Part shown: in pieces, positions 27,225 to 36,336 of the stretch
How positions within the stretch are numbered: the stretch's first letter is position 1
Layout: each line of letters opens with the position of its first letter
Position numbers and translations under genes: made by a program
The notes under the pieces: generated by a model
The model's input: only the letters and a program-made list of their open reading frames with translations
Databases searched by the model: none
Told to the model about the DNA's origin: nothing
Source of the DNA: Pacificoceanicola sp048553275
GTDB lineage: Bacteria > Pseudomonadota > Alphaproteobacteria > Rhodobacterales > Rhodobacteraceae
Assembly (NCBI RefSeq): GCF_048553275.1
Contig: NZ_JBLZMW010000003.1
Coordinates: 1 to 64,000, forward strand
Length of the DNA stretch: 64,000 nt
Reading direction: 5' to 3'

Positions 27225-28130
27225 ATGACCGATCTGACGTTCCGGGACGCATTCGAGGCTTACGAATCCGTGCGCGCCCGCCTGCCGAACGCCGCCCAAG
27301 CGCCCGAGCCGAGGCGGATCGACACGCTCGAAGAGATCATCGCGTGCCACGACGCCTTCCTGCTCGACGCGTTCGGCGTGCTCAACATCGGCGATCAGCC
27401 CATTCCCGGCACGGCGGAGCGCATTGCCCAGATGCGTGCCGCGGGCAAACAGGTTCTCGTGGTCTCCAACGCCGCCGGTTTGCCGCAAGCGCAGCTGGTG
27501 GCGAAATATGCGCGGCTTGGCTATGACTTTGCGTCCGGGGACATCATCACCAGCCGCGCCGCGCTGCTGGCCGGGCTGGCCGGGCGAACGGACCGGCATT
27601 GGGGTTTGATGGCCACACGCAGCGCCGGTCTTGCGGATCTCGAACATCTTACATTGACCTATCTGGAAGAGGACCCCGCCGCCTATGACGCGGTGGAGGG
27701 CTTTGTACTGCTCGGCAGCGCGGCCTGGACGGCCGAGCGCCAGGCTTTGCTGGAAGCCGCGCTTTCGCGCCGCCCGCGTCCGGTGCTTGTCGGCAACCCC
27801 GATATCGTCGCCCCGCGCGACATGGGCTTTTCCACGGAACCGGGATATTTTGCGCATCGCCTCGCCGACCGCACCGGCGTGGTGCCGGAGTTCTTCGGAA
27901 AACCGTTTTCCAACATCTACGCCCTGGCCTTTGCGCGGCTGTCCCCGCTGCCCGATCCCGCGCGAATCCTCATGGTCGGTGACAGCCTGCACACCGATAT
28001 TCTCGGCGCGCAGGCGGCGGGCCTGTCTTCGGCCCTGGTGACCGGATACGGCCTGTTTGGTGGGCAAAGCGTCGACGCCGCGCTGGATAAGGCCGCCATC
28101 CGGCCTAGCTTTCTGACGACGCGCCCTTGA
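27225..28130 (+). CDS. HAD-IIA family protein (TIGR01459-like)
   Basis: This 301-residue HAD-superfamily protein has FLLDAFGVLNIG as motif I (about residue 45), VVSNAAG as motif II and MVGDSLHTDILGA as motif IV. The nucleophile aspartate is followed two residues later by phenylalanine instead of the usual second aspartate; related proteins have DxWGVL there. Catalysis may therefore differ from a normal phosphatase. AGGGGGAG precedes the ATG at 27225. It stands between the aromatic region and the Anbu cluster and is transcribed away from BKACE. Substrate unknown. Confidence 0.8.
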   Translation: MTDLTFRDAFEAYESVRARLPNAAQAPEPRRIDTLEEIIACHDAFLLDAFGVLNIGDQPIPGTAERIAQMRAAGKQVLVVSNAAGLPQAQLVAKYARLGYDFASGDIITSRAALLAGLAGRTDRHWGLMATRSAGLADLEHLTLTYLEEDPAAYDAVEGFVLLGSAAWTAERQALLEAALSRRPRPVLVGNPDIVAPRDMGFSTEPGYFAHRLADRTGVVPEFFGKPFSNIYALAFARLSPLPDPARILMVGDSLHTDILGAQAAGLSSALVTGYGLFGGQSVDAALDKAAIRPSFLTTRP

Positions 28131-28326
28131 CGGGGCACGCTTCTGTCAGGTCAGATGAAAGCAACGGCTCGCGGGACAACGCAGCGGATTGCGCACATTT
28201 AATGGGCGTCAGATTAAAAATCAGGCTGACCCGACAGAGGATTGGGTTTGTTTGGCTTTTTCAGGACGTCCCGCATGGAAGCCCGCTTCCGGTTGCCATG
28301 AGAATGGCACCAAACGAGGGGAAAAA

Positions 28327-29751
28327 ATGAGCGGAAACGAATATTTCGACGAAATGTGGGGCATGGACGAAACCCTGCGCGACCCGTATCGCGGCTTTCA
28401 CACCTGGTTCAGCGAGGAGAACCCGTCGCGCCTGCGTGCCAAGCAACGAGAGGCCGAAGAGATCTTTCGCCTGACCGGCATCACCTTCAACGTCTATGGC
28501 CGGGCCGAGGCCGAAGAACGGCTGATCCCGTTCGACATCATTCCCCGGATCATTTCCGGGCCGGAATGGTCCAAACTGTGCCGCGGCATCGAACAGCGCG
28601 TCCGCGCCATCAATGCCTTTCTTTATGACATCTACCACAAGCAGGAGATCGTGAAGGCGGGGCGGGTTCCAGCCGATATGATCAACCGGAACGAAGCCTT
28701 CCTGCCCGAAATGATCGGTGTCGAGCCGCCGGGCGGCGTCTATACCCATATCGTCGGTATTGACCTCGTGCGCACCGGGCCGGGCGAATTCTTTGTGCTT
28801 GAGGACAACGCGCGCACCCCCTCCGGTGTCAGCTACATGCTGGAAAACCGCGAAACCATGCTGCAGATGTTCCCCGAGCTGTTCTCCCAGAACCGGGTGC
28901 TGCCGGTGCAGGACTACCCGGCGCATCTGCATGGCTCTCTGGCCAAATGCGCGCCCGGCAATCTCGGGCGCAAGCCGGTGGTCGCGGTGCTCACGCCGGG
29001 CATCTACAACTCCGCCTATTTCGAACACGCCTTCCTGGCCGATCAGATGGGCGTGGAGCTGGTGGAGGGCAATGATCTGAAGATCGTCGATGGCCGTGTC
29101 GCCATGCGCACCACCTGTGGATACAAGCCGATCGACGTGCTCTATCGCCGGGTGGACGATGACTTCCTCGATCCGCTGAACTTCAACCCCGAGAGCGCGC
29201 TTGGCATTCCGGGTATCATGGACGTCTATCGCGCCGGCAACATTACCATCGCCAATGCGCCGGGCACCGGCATTGCCGATGACAAGGCGATCTACAGCTA
29301 CATGCCCGACATCGTCGAATTCTACACCGGCGAGCGGCCCCTGCTGCAGAACGTGCCGACATGGCGCTGCTCCGACCCCGACGATCTGAAATACGTGCTC
29401 GACAATCTTCCGGACATTGTCGTCAAGGAGGTGCACGGCTCCGGCGGCTATGGCATGCTGATCGGGCCGACCGCCTCGAAGAAGGAGATCGCCGAATTCC
29501 GCAAGAAGCTACAGGCGCGCCCGGCCAACTATATCGCCCAGCCGACGCTGAGCCTCTCGACGGTGCCGATCTTCAACAAGGCGGGGCTGAGCCCGCGTCA
29601 CGTGGACCTGCGTCCCTTCGTTCTGGTGAGCCCCGAAGGCATCAACATCACCCCCGGTGGCCTCACCCGGGTGGCGTTGAAGAAAGGCTCGCTTGTGGTG
29701 AACTCGTCTCAGGGCGGCGGCACCAAGGACACCTGGGTTCTGGAGGACTGA
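28327..29751 (+). CDS. circularly permuted type 2 ATP-grasp protein
   Basis: This 474-residue protein begins MSGNEYFDEMWG and contains the VKEVHGSGGYGMLIGP segment (about 380) that resembles an ATP-grasp nucleotide loop. It matches the permuted ATP-grasp family found beside alpha-E and transglutaminase proteins. ATP-grasp enzymes ligate carboxylates to amines through acyl phosphates, so it may make a peptide-like bond. GAGGGG lies before the ATG. It is the first of four tightly spaced genes ending in Anbu. The product is unknown. Confidence 0.9.
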   Translation: MSGNEYFDEMWGMDETLRDPYRGFHTWFSEENPSRLRAKQREAEEIFRLTGITFNVYGRAEAEERLIPFDIIPRIISGPEWSKLCRGIEQRVRAINAFLYDIYHKQEIVKAGRVPADMINRNEAFLPEMIGVEPPGGVYTHIVGIDLVRTGPGEFFVLEDNARTPSGVSYMLENRETMLQMFPELFSQNRVLPVQDYPAHLHGSLAKCAPGNLGRKPVVAVLTPGIYNSAYFEHAFLADQMGVELVEGNDLKIVDGRVAMRTTCGYKPIDVLYRRVDDDFLDPLNFNPESALGIPGIMDVYRAGNITIANAPGTGIADDKAIYSYMPDIVEFYTGERPLLQNVPTWRCSDPDDLKYVLDNLPDIVVKEVHGSGGYGMLIGPTASKKEIAEFRKKLQARPANYIAQPTLSLSTVPIFNKAGLSPRHVDLRPFVLVSPEGINITPGGLTRVALKKGSLVVNSSQGGGTKDTWVLED

Positions 29752-29757
29752 CCGGAT

Positions 29758-30699
29758 ATGCTTGGCAAGACTGCAAACGGCCTCTTCTGGATGTACCGTT
29801 ACCTCGAACGGGCCGAAAACACCGCACGGATGATCGACGCAGGCCAGCGCATCGCGCTGACCCGGCTGAAAGACCACGACGACGAATGGACCTCTGTCCT
29901 GCAATCGGCGGGCGTCTACGACACGTTCCTTGAACACCATGACAGCGTGACAAAGGAAAGCGCCATCGACTGGCTGCTGCGCTCAAAGGACAACCCGTCT
30001 TCGGTGTTCTCCTGCATCGCCGCCGCCCGGCACAACGCGCGCCTCGTGCGCACCGCCCTCACCGGGGAGGTCTGGGAAGCGGTGAACGCCGCCTTCATGG
30101 CCGCCAAGGAGGACCTTGCCCGCAAGGTCAGCGAACGTGACCTGCCCGGCGTGCTGCGCAAGCTGCGCCAGCATACCTCGCTGGTGCGTGGCATGACCCA
30201 TGGCACCATGCTGCGCAACGAGAACTACGATTTCGCCCGGCTTGGAACCTTTCTGGAACGCGCCGACAACACCGCGCGCATTCTGGATGTGAAATACTAC
30301 GTGCTCCTGCCCTCATCGCGGGCGGTCGGCTCGTCGCTGGATAATGTGCAGTGGGAAAACATCCTGCGCTCGGTGTCCGCGCGCGGCGGGTTCCGCATGG
30401 AATATGGCGCGGTCAGCGGTCCGATGGAAATCGCCGAGTTCCTTGTCCTCGACAAACGCATGCCGCGCAGTCTCGCCTTTTGCATCAGCAAGATGCGCGA
30501 CAACCTGCGGTATCTCAACGGAGGCAGCCTGACCTTGATGCCAACCCTGCAAAAGGTCGATCACGTTCAACGCACCTATCTGAGCCACGATATCAACGCC
30601 GTGTTCGATTACGGCCTGCACGAGTTCATTCAGAAGATCCTGAACGAGCTCAACGGGATAGCCCTGCAGATCGAAATCGACTTCCGCTTTTACAAATGA
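29758..30699 (+). CDS. alpha-E domain-containing protein
   Basis: This 313-residue all-helical protein opens with MLGKTANGLFWMYRYLERAENTAR, whose R/E-rich helix is typical of the alpha-E family, and repeats a similar FLERADNTARILD helix near residue 165. It starts six bases after the ATP-grasp gene and is co-conserved with it. The biochemical role is not known; proposals in the literature link it to peptide tagging with the neighbouring ATP-grasp and protease. Confidence 0.9.
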   Translation: MLGKTANGLFWMYRYLERAENTARMIDAGQRIALTRLKDHDDEWTSVLQSAGVYDTFLEHHDSVTKESAIDWLLRSKDNPSSVFSCIAAARHNARLVRTALTGEVWEAVNAAFMAAKEDLARKVSERDLPGVLRKLRQHTSLVRGMTHGTMLRNENYDFARLGTFLERADNTARILDVKYYVLLPSSRAVGSSLDNVQWENILRSVSARGGFRMEYGAVSGPMEIAEFLVLDKRMPRSLAFCISKMRDNLRYLNGGSLTLMPTLQKVDHVQRTYLSHDINAVFDYGLHEFIQKILNELNGIALQIEIDFRFYK

Positions 30700-30709
30700 C
30701 GGGCCATCC

Positions 30710-31507
30710 ATGCGACTGAAAATCGAACACAGCACGCACTATCACTTTGAAACACCGGTGGATTACGGGCTGCAACAGATCCGGCAGACGCCCAAGACCG
30801 GCGCCCAGCAGAATATCGCCTTCTGGGAGACGCGCGTGGACAACGGAGTCAAGGAGGTCACCTTCCACGACCACCACAACAACCTGACCGAGATGATCAC
30901 CTACGGCGACGGCGCGGTGGACCTGACCGTGACCTGCGCGGGAGAAGTCGACGTCACCGACACGCAGGGGATCGTCGGTCCGCACCGTGGCCCCGCGCCG
31001 TTGTGGCTCTATCAGCGCGAGACACCGCGGACCCGCGCCCGCGCCGGGGTCAAAGGTCTGCTGCGCAGCATCGACGCGGATTCAACCCTCGAGGGCATGC
31101 ACAAACTGATGCTCGGGATCGGTGAAACGATCAAATACGAGGTTGGCTCATCCATGTCGGACTGGACCGCCGAGGACTCCGTGGAGGCCGGGCGGGGTGT
31201 GTGCCAGGATCACACGCACATCTTTATCGCCTGCGCCCGGCAACTGGGCCTGCCTGCGCGCTATGTTTCGGGATACCTGATGCTGGACGACCGAACCGTG
31301 CAGGATGCCATGCACGCCTGGGCCGAAGCGCATATTGACGGGTTGGGATGGGTTGGATTTGACGTATCTAACGGGATTTCACCCGATGCACGCTACGTTC
31401 GTGTCGCAACTGGACTGGACTATAACGAGGCTTCCCCTGTATCCGGAAGCCGAGTCGGTGGTGACGGTGAAAGCCTCGAAATCCAGATCGACGTCGCGCA
31501 ACAATAA
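30710..31507 (+). CDS. transglutaminase-like cysteine protease family protein
   Basis: This 265-residue protein has the transglutaminase-core triad: cysteine in GRGVCQDHTHIFIACAR (about residue 165), histidine in DAMHAWAEAHIDG (about 202) and aspartate in VGFDVSNG (about 217). The N-terminal part is the beta-rich domain of bacterial transglutaminase-like proteins. It sits between alpha-E and Anbu, as usual for this cluster. It may cut or form the amide bond made by the ATP-grasp partner. No signal peptide is visible, so it is probably cytoplasmic. Confidence 0.9.
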   Translation: MRLKIEHSTHYHFETPVDYGLQQIRQTPKTGAQQNIAFWETRVDNGVKEVTFHDHHNNLTEMITYGDGAVDLTVTCAGEVDVTDTQGIVGPHRGPAPLWLYQRETPRTRARAGVKGLLRSIDADSTLEGMHKLMLGIGETIKYEVGSSMSDWTAEDSVEAGRGVCQDHTHIFIACARQLGLPARYVSGYLMLDDRTVQDAMHAWAEAHIDGLGWVGFDVSNGISPDARYVRVATGLDYNEASPVSGSRVGGDGESLEIQIDVAQQ

Positions 31508-31525
31508 AAGACCAAAGGCGGCCGG

Positions 31526-32266
31526 ATGACGTATTGTGTTGGTATGGTCCTGGACAAGGGCCTTGTTTTCATGTCCGACACACGGACAAATGCCGGACTG
31601 GACAACATTTCCACCTTCCGGAAAATGACAACCTGGGCGGCGCCGGGAGACCGTGTCATCACGCTGATGGCGGCAGGCAACCTCGCCACGACGCAGGCGG
31701 TCGTGAGCCTGCTGGACGAACGCAGCAAATCGCCGGAGGATCGCGTGCCCTCCCTGCTCGGCGTGCCGTCGATGTTCCAGGCCGCGCGCATGGTCGCCGA
31801 AACCCTGCGCGAGGTGATCGACCGCCATGCACAAACCGGCATGCGCGCCGACAGCACCTTCAACGCCACGCTGATCATCGGCGGACAGATCGCCGGGAGC
31901 GACCCGCGCCTGTTCCTCATCTACCCCGAAGGCAACTTCATCGAAGCCGGGGATGACACCCCGTTCTTCCAGATTGGCGAGACCAAGTACGGTCGTCCGA
32001 TCCTCGTCAGGGCCTTTGACAAGAGCATGAGCTTCGAGGCGGCAATGAAGCTGCTTCTGGTCAGCTTTGACTCCACTCTGAAGGCGAACCTGACCGTTGG
32101 CGCGCCGATGGACTTTCACCTTTATGAAGCGGGGAGCCTGGAAAAAGGCGCAACAGGCCGCATCGAGCAGGACGATCCGTACTTCCAGCATATCTCGCAA
32201 GGCTGGGGCGATGCGCTGAAAGATGCATTGGACAGCCTGCCGGAGTTCGAAGTCCCGAAAGCCTGA
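31526..32266 (+). CDS. Anbu proteasome-like peptidase
   Basis: This 246-residue Ntn-hydrolase is of the Anbu (ancestral beta subunit) family. MTYCVGM at the start gives Thr as the N-terminal nucleophile after Met removal, and SDTRTNAGLDN follows as in family members. Anbu forms a helical or open-ring assembly. It closes the four-gene cluster with ATP-grasp, alpha-E and transglutaminase genes; AAAGGCGG lies before the ATG. A role in processing a peptide conjugate made by its partners is proposed, but substrates are unknown. Confidence 0.93.
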   Translation: MTYCVGMVLDKGLVFMSDTRTNAGLDNISTFRKMTTWAAPGDRVITLMAAGNLATTQAVVSLLDERSKSPEDRVPSLLGVPSMFQAARMVAETLREVIDRHAQTGMRADSTFNATLIIGGQIAGSDPRLFLIYPEGNFIEAGDDTPFFQIGETKYGRPILVRAFDKSMSFEAAMKLLLVSFDSTLKANLTVGAPMDFHLYEAGSLEKGATGRIEQDDPYFQHISQGWGDALKDALDSLPEFEVPKA

Positions 32267-32286
32267 CGGCGCCGCGCCTAAGCGTC

Positions 32287-32345
32287 TTTGGTCCCTAAAT
32301 ACCTCGGGGGAGTCGCAGCTGTGCTGCGGCGGGGGCAGCGCCCCC
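32287..32345. repeat. two-hairpin intergenic repeat, copy 3
   Basis: The head GGTCCCTAAATACCTCGGGG is followed by the middle hairpin CGCAGC-TGT-GCTGCG and the tail GGGGGC-AGC-GCCCCC. It lies just after the Anbu stop. Confidence 0.75.
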
Positions 32346-32414
32346 ATCCTTTCCCAGCCCGTCCGTAGGCTAAAACGACAGGAGGGGTTTCGCCTCGCAA
32401 TGCGAGGCGACGGG

Positions 32415-32439
32415 CGGGCTTTTCCTTCGGAAAAGCCCG
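32415..32439. repeat. perfect 11-bp hairpin with UUCG tetraloop
   Basis: CGGGCTTTTCC pairs with GGAAAAGCCCG around TTC; the inner C(TTCG)G forms the very stable UUCG tetraloop. It sits between the two inverted copies of the two-hairpin repeat and may help end transcription from either side. Confidence 0.7.
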
Positions 32440-32444
32440 GTTCC

Positions 32445-32501
32445 GGGGGCGCTGCCCCCTCTTGGCCTTTGGCCAATTCACCCCCGAGGTATTTCAAGAC
32501 C
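32445..32501. repeat. two-hairpin intergenic repeat, copy 4 (inverted)
   Basis: Read on the - strand it has head GGTCTTGAAATACCTCGGGG, middle hairpin TTGGCC-AAA-GGCCAA and tail GGGGGC-AGC-GCCCCC. The middle stem differs completely in sequence from copies 1-3 but still pairs perfectly. Confidence 0.75.
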
Positions 32502-32621
32502 GAAGACATCACGGGGAGCGCCTACCGCGCCGCGCCGGTCTCTCAGGGCTGCGTCCTGACGCGCCAGACAGGCCCGGTGGTCGTCGACCACGGGTGCGTG
32601 GACGCCTCTCTTGCACAAGAA

Positions 32622-32655
32622 AACGGGCGCCCGATCAGGCGCCCGTTCGTCTTCT
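32622..32655 (-). terminator. intrinsic terminator of the ABC importer operon
   Basis: AACGGGCGCC and GGCGCCCGTT pair over 10 bp around a six-base loop. On the - strand the stem is followed by TTTTCTTG, just after the substrate-binding protein gene. The + side also has a weaker T-rich run, so it may act in both directions. Confidence 0.75.
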
Positions 32656-32674
32656 TTGATCAATCCGCCGCCTG

Positions 32675-33664
32675 TCAGTTCAGGGCCGCGTCGGTGATTT
32701 CCAGCGTGTAAGCCCCCTCGGGCGTTGCGGTGATCACCGGGTCAGACCCGCCTTCGAGCAGGGTCTTCACCGTACGCTCGTAGTCGGCCACGTCCAGCGC
32801 GCCGTTGGAGCCGGCAGTCAACTTGGCGACTTCGCGCATCATGCGCTGCTGGTGCTTTTCGGTCTGTGCGCCGGAAGCGTCGTTTTCGAGCACGATGTCC
32901 GCGGCTTCATCTGGGTTCTCCTCGGCGTATTTCCAGCCCTTCATGGAGGCACGGACAAAGCGGACCATCTTGTCCTTGAACGCCGGGTCTTCGAGGTTGC
33001 TTTCAAGCACGTACATGCCGTCCTCAAGGGTCGCCACGCCCATGTCCTCATATTTGAAGGTCACGAGATCGTCCGGAGTCAGACCTGCGTCGATAACCTG
33101 CCAGTATTCGTTGTAGGTCATCGTCGAAATGCAAGCCGCCTGCTCCTGCAGTAGCGGATCGACATTGAAGCCTTGCTTGAGCACCGTCACGCCGCCTTCG
33201 CTGCCATCCGTGGGAATGCCGAGTTTGCTCATCCACGACAGGAAGGGATATTCGTTGCCGAAGAACCAGACGCCGAGCGTCTTGCCCCGGAAGTCCTCGG
33301 GGCCGGTGATGCCACTCTCCTTGAGGCAGGTCAGCATCATTCCGGACGATTTGTAGGGCTGCGCGATATTCACCAGCGGCAGGCCCTTTTCGCGCGAGGC
33401 CAGAGCGGAGGGCATCCAGTCGAGCACCACATCGGCGCCGCCTCCGGCCATGACCTGCGCCGGGGCGATGTCCGGGCCGCCCGGTTTGATCGTCACATCG
33501 AGGTCTTCCTCTTCGTAGAAGCCCTTCTCCTGCGCCACGTAGTAGCCGGCGAATTGCGCCTGTGTGACCCATTTGAGCTGCAGCGTGACCTCGTCGGCGG
33601 CCTGCGCCGCACCGGCGCTGAGCGCAAAGGCCCCTGCGAGGGCGGTCTTGAGGATGGATTTCAT
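32675..33664 (-). CDS. ABC transporter substrate-binding protein, NMT1/THI5-like
   Basis: This 329-residue periplasmic binding protein has a signal peptide (MKSILKTALAGAFALSAGAAQAAD) and the NMT1-type core (QAQFAGYYVAQEKGFYEEEDLDV, then GGADVVLDWMPSALASRE). NMT1/THI5-like proteins bind pyrimidine-like or flavin-like ligands. It is the last gene of the operon that starts with the carbamoyl-amidohydrolase and dihydropyrimidinase, so import of a pyrimidine or dihydropyrimidine is likely. A terminator follows. Confidence 0.88.
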   Translation of the reverse strand: MKSILKTALAGAFALSAGAAQAADEVTLQLKWVTQAQFAGYYVAQEKGFYEEEDLDVTIKPGGPDIAPAQVMAGGGADVVLDWMPSALASREKGLPLVNIAQPYKSSGMMLTCLKESGITGPEDFRGKTLGVWFFGNEYPFLSWMSKLGIPTDGSEGGVTVLKQGFNVDPLLQEQAACISTMTYNEYWQVIDAGLTPDDLVTFKYEDMGVATLEDGMYVLESNLEDPAFKDKMVRFVRASMKGWKYAEENPDEAADIVLENDASGAQTEKHQQRMMREVAKLTAGSNGALDVADYERTVKTLLEGGSDPVITATPEGAYTLEITDAALN

Positions 33665-33697
33665 GGATAGTGCTCCCTGTTGGTTTGTGTTGTTGGT

Positions 33698-34537
33698 TTA
33701 TTGTTGTCGTTGCGATGCGTGCCAGAAGGTCGCCCGTTTTTCAAAGAGCGCCACAGTGCCGTAGAAGGCCGAGCCAAGCACCGCCGCCACCGCAATTTCC
33801 GCCCAGACCATGTCGAGCGCAAGCTTGCCCACTTCTGTCGAGATGCGAAAGCCCATGCCCCGGATTGGAGAGCCGAAAAATTCGGCAACGATCGCCCCGA
33901 TCAGCGCAAGCGTGGTGCCGATTTTCAGCCCGTTGAAGATGAACGGCATGGCCGCCGGCAAGCGCAGAAACCGCAGTGTCTGGGCATAGCTGGCCGCATA
34001 GGTGCGCATCAGGTCGCGCTGCATCGCGTCGCTGGCCTGCAGACCCTGCACCGTATTGACCAGCATCGGGAAGAAGACCATGGCGACGACCACAGCGGCC
34101 TTTGACTGCCAGTCGAAGCCGAACCACATCACCATGATCGGGGCGAGCCCGACAATCGGCAGGGCCGCGATGAAATTGCCCACCGGCAACAGCCCGCGCT
34201 GCAGAAAAGGCGAGCGATCGATCAGCAAGGCCACGATGAAGGCCGAGCCGCACCCGATGACATAGCCCGACAGCGCGCCCTTGAAGAAGGTCTGCACGAG
34301 GTCGCCCCAGAGCACGTCCGTCTTGGAGACGAAGGCCGCGCCGATGGCACTGGGCGGCGGCAGAAGCACCGGCGAGATACCAAAGCCCCGCACAAAGCCT
34401 TCCCAGACGAAGAGCAGCGTCAGGCCGAAGATGACCGGAACGATATAGCCCGCGCCCGGCGCCCGGCTGCGCACCAGAATGACGTTCAGCGCGAAGGCGG
34501 CAGCCCAGACGATCAAGGCAAGTGAAATCCACATCAT
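33698..34537 (-). CDS. ABC transporter permease (SsuC/BPD_transp_1 type)
   Basis: This 279-residue membrane protein has six or so hydrophobic segments and the EAA-like loop (YAASYAQTLRFLRLPAAMPFIFNGLKIG, about 185-215) that contacts the ATPase. It overlaps the next permease gene by four bases, so the two permeases are translated together and probably form a heterodimer. Context points to pyrimidine-type import. Confidence 0.9.
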   Translation of the reverse strand: MMWISLALIVWAAAFALNVILVRSRAPGAGYIVPVIFGLTLLFVWEGFVRGFGISPVLLPPPSAIGAAFVSKTDVLWGDLVQTFFKGALSGYVIGCGSAFIVALLIDRSPFLQRGLLPVGNFIAALPIVGLAPIMVMWFGFDWQSKAAVVVAMVFFPMLVNTVQGLQASDAMQRDLMRTYAASYAQTLRFLRLPAAMPFIFNGLKIGTTLALIGAIVAEFFGSPIRGMGFRISTEVGKLALDMVWAEIAVAAVLGSAFYGTVALFEKRATFWHASQRQQ

Positions 34538-35397
34538 GTCGCCATCCCCATGCGTTTGAGCATCGCCTTTTCAAGCGCGCCAAGGGAGATCACCATGAGC
34601 GCCGCAACGGTCGCCGCAGCCAGCAAGGCCGACCAGATCTGAATCGTCTGGCCATAATAGCTGCCAGCAAGGAGCCGCGCCCCGAGGCCGCCGTTCTGGC
34701 TCAGAGAAAGCTCCGCCACGACCGCCCCGACAAGCGATGCGGCCGCGCCGACCTTCAGCGAGGTGAAGAGATACGGCACGGAGTTCGGCAGGCGCAGTTT
34801 CCAGAAGGTTTGCGCCGGCGAGGCGTTGTAGGTCTTCATCTGGTCCAGCAGCATGGCGTCCGGGCTGCGCAGGCCTTTTACCATGCCCACCACCACGGGG
34901 AAGAACGACAGATACATGGAAATCACCCCTTTGGCGACGATATCGTCGACCTGCAGCGCGGCGAGGACCACGACGATCATGGGTGCGATGGCAAGGATCG
35001 GCACGGTCTGGCTGGCGATGATCCAGGGCATGACGGACATGTCCACGACCCTGAAATAGACAATCGCCACGGCCAACCCGATGCCCAGCGCGATGCCGAA
35101 GGCAAAGCCGAGGAGCGTGGCCTGCAGCGTGATCCACCCGTGGTAGATCAGCGAGCGTTTGGAGGTGATCTTTTTTTCTACCGTGGTTTCCCAGATTTCC
35201 ACCGCAACCTGATGCGGGGCGGGCAGGCGCGGCTTGTCCTGGGCCATTGTGTCGGTGACCATTTGCGAGAAAGAGAGCGTCACGTCGGCGCGTTTCGCCT
35301 TGGAATAGGCCCAGGGCGCGTTGAGCACGACGGCAAGCGCGTACCACAGCGCAACGATAACGGCGACCACCGTCAGGATGGGCAAGAGGTTACGCAT
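34534..35397 (-). CDS. ABC transporter permease (SsuC type)
   Basis: This 287-residue permease is the partner of the following gene; the EAA loop YNASPAQTFWKLRLPNSVPYLFTSLKVG is near residue 195. I choose the ATG at 35397 (MRNLLPI) because GGAGG lies eight bases upstream. It carries a longer N-terminal region with one membrane helix and a periplasmic segment (about residues 25-75) than its partner. Confidence 0.88.
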   Translation of the reverse strand: MRNLLPILTVVAVIVALWYALAVVLNAPWAYSKAKRADVTLSFSQMVTDTMAQDKPRLPAPHQVAVEIWETTVEKKITSKRSLIYHGWITLQATLLGFAFGIALGIGLAVAIVYFRVVDMSVMPWIIASQTVPILAIAPMIVVVLAALQVDDIVAKGVISMYLSFFPVVVGMVKGLRSPDAMLLDQMKTYNASPAQTFWKLRLPNSVPYLFTSLKVGAAASLVGAVVAELSLSQNGGLGARLLAGSYYGQTIQIWSALLAAATVAALMVISLGALEKAMLKRMGMAT

Positions 35398-35472
35398 GAT
35401 CCCCGCCTCCTGTCGCAAGATGTCTCGACGGCCCTGTCACGGTCCCTTCGAAGCGGTCTCGGCGCGCCTGTC

Positions 35473-36285
35473 TCATGCGTGCCCCTCCCGCAGCCCTTCG
35501 CGCACCCGGTGGGCCACTTCGATGAATTCGGGTGTGTCACGGATGTCGAGCGGGCGCTGGCGGGGCAGCGGGCTTTCGATCACGTCGGTGATGCGTCCGG
35601 GACGCGGCGACATGACAACGATGTGGGTCGACAGGTACACGGCCTCGGGGATCGAATGGGTGACGAAGCCGATGGTCTTGTCCGTCTTGTCCCAAAGCTG
35701 CAGCAGTTCCTCGTTGAGGCGATCCCGGACGATTTCATCCAGCGCGCCAAAGGGTTCGTCCATCAGCAGAATGTCGGCGTCAAAGGCCAGAGCGCGGGCA
35801 ATGGAGGCCCGCTGCTGCATGCCACCCGAAAGCTGCCATGGGAATTTCTTTTCAAACCCGGTCAGCTCAACAAGGTCGAGCACGCGCGCGATGCGCTCTT
35901 TCTGCTCGGCACGGGAATAACCCATGATCTCCAGAGGCAGGGCAACGTTGCTCCCGATGGTGCGCCACGGATAGAGACCGGCCGCCTGAAACACATAGCC
36001 ATAGGCGCGATTGCGACGCGCCTCGTCCGGCGTCATGCCATTGACGCTCAGAGTGCCGCCCGTGGGAGTCTCCAGCCCCGCGATGCAGCGCAGAAAGGTT
36101 GTCTTGCCGCACCCGGACGGGCCGATGAAGCTGACAAAGCTGCCCTTTGGAATGTCGAGGCTCACGTCCTTCAGGGCGTGCACGGGGCCATCGCCGGTCT
36201 GAAACGTCAGGTCAAGATGGCTGGCGGTGATGACCGCGGGAGCGGTGTCTGGCTGGCCTTGGGCCGGGCTGGCTGAGAGTGTCAC
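35473..36285 (-). CDS. ABC transporter ATP-binding protein (SsuB/TauB type)
   Basis: This 270-residue ATPase has Walker A GPSGCGKTT (about residue 57), signature LSGGMQQR, Walker B ILLMDEPFGALD and H-loop THSIPEA. It energises the two adjacent permeases. Translation starts at a GTG (36285). It lies in an operon with dihydropyrimidinase and the NMT1-like binding protein. Confidence 0.9.
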   Translation of the reverse strand: MTLSASPAQGQPDTAPAVITASHLDLTFQTGDGPVHALKDVSLDIPKGSFVSFIGPSGCGKTTFLRCIAGLETPTGGTLSVNGMTPDEARRNRAYGYVFQAAGLYPWRTIGSNVALPLEIMGYSRAEQKERIARVLDLVELTGFEKKFPWQLSGGMQQRASIARALAFDADILLMDEPFGALDEIVRDRLNEELLQLWDKTDKTIGFVTHSIPEAVYLSTHIVVMSPRPGRITDVIESPLPRQRPLDIRDTPEFIEVAHRVREGLREGHA

Positions 36286-36336
36286 AAGCGTTTTCTTTCC
36301 ATGTCTTCAACGTCGCGCCACGGGGGCGCGTGTGTG

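Larger units (their letters stand above)
32267..32674. other. structured gene-free region between convergent transcripts
   Basis: These 408 bases contain no gene. They hold two inverted copies of the two-hairpin repeat (32287-32345 and 32445-32501), between them a hairpin CGCCTCGCA-ATGCGAGGCG (32391-32409) and a UUCG-capped hairpin (32415-32439), and then a terminator for the ABC binding-protein gene (32622-32647). The part from about 32505 to 32620 shows nothing clear. Confidence 0.7.
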
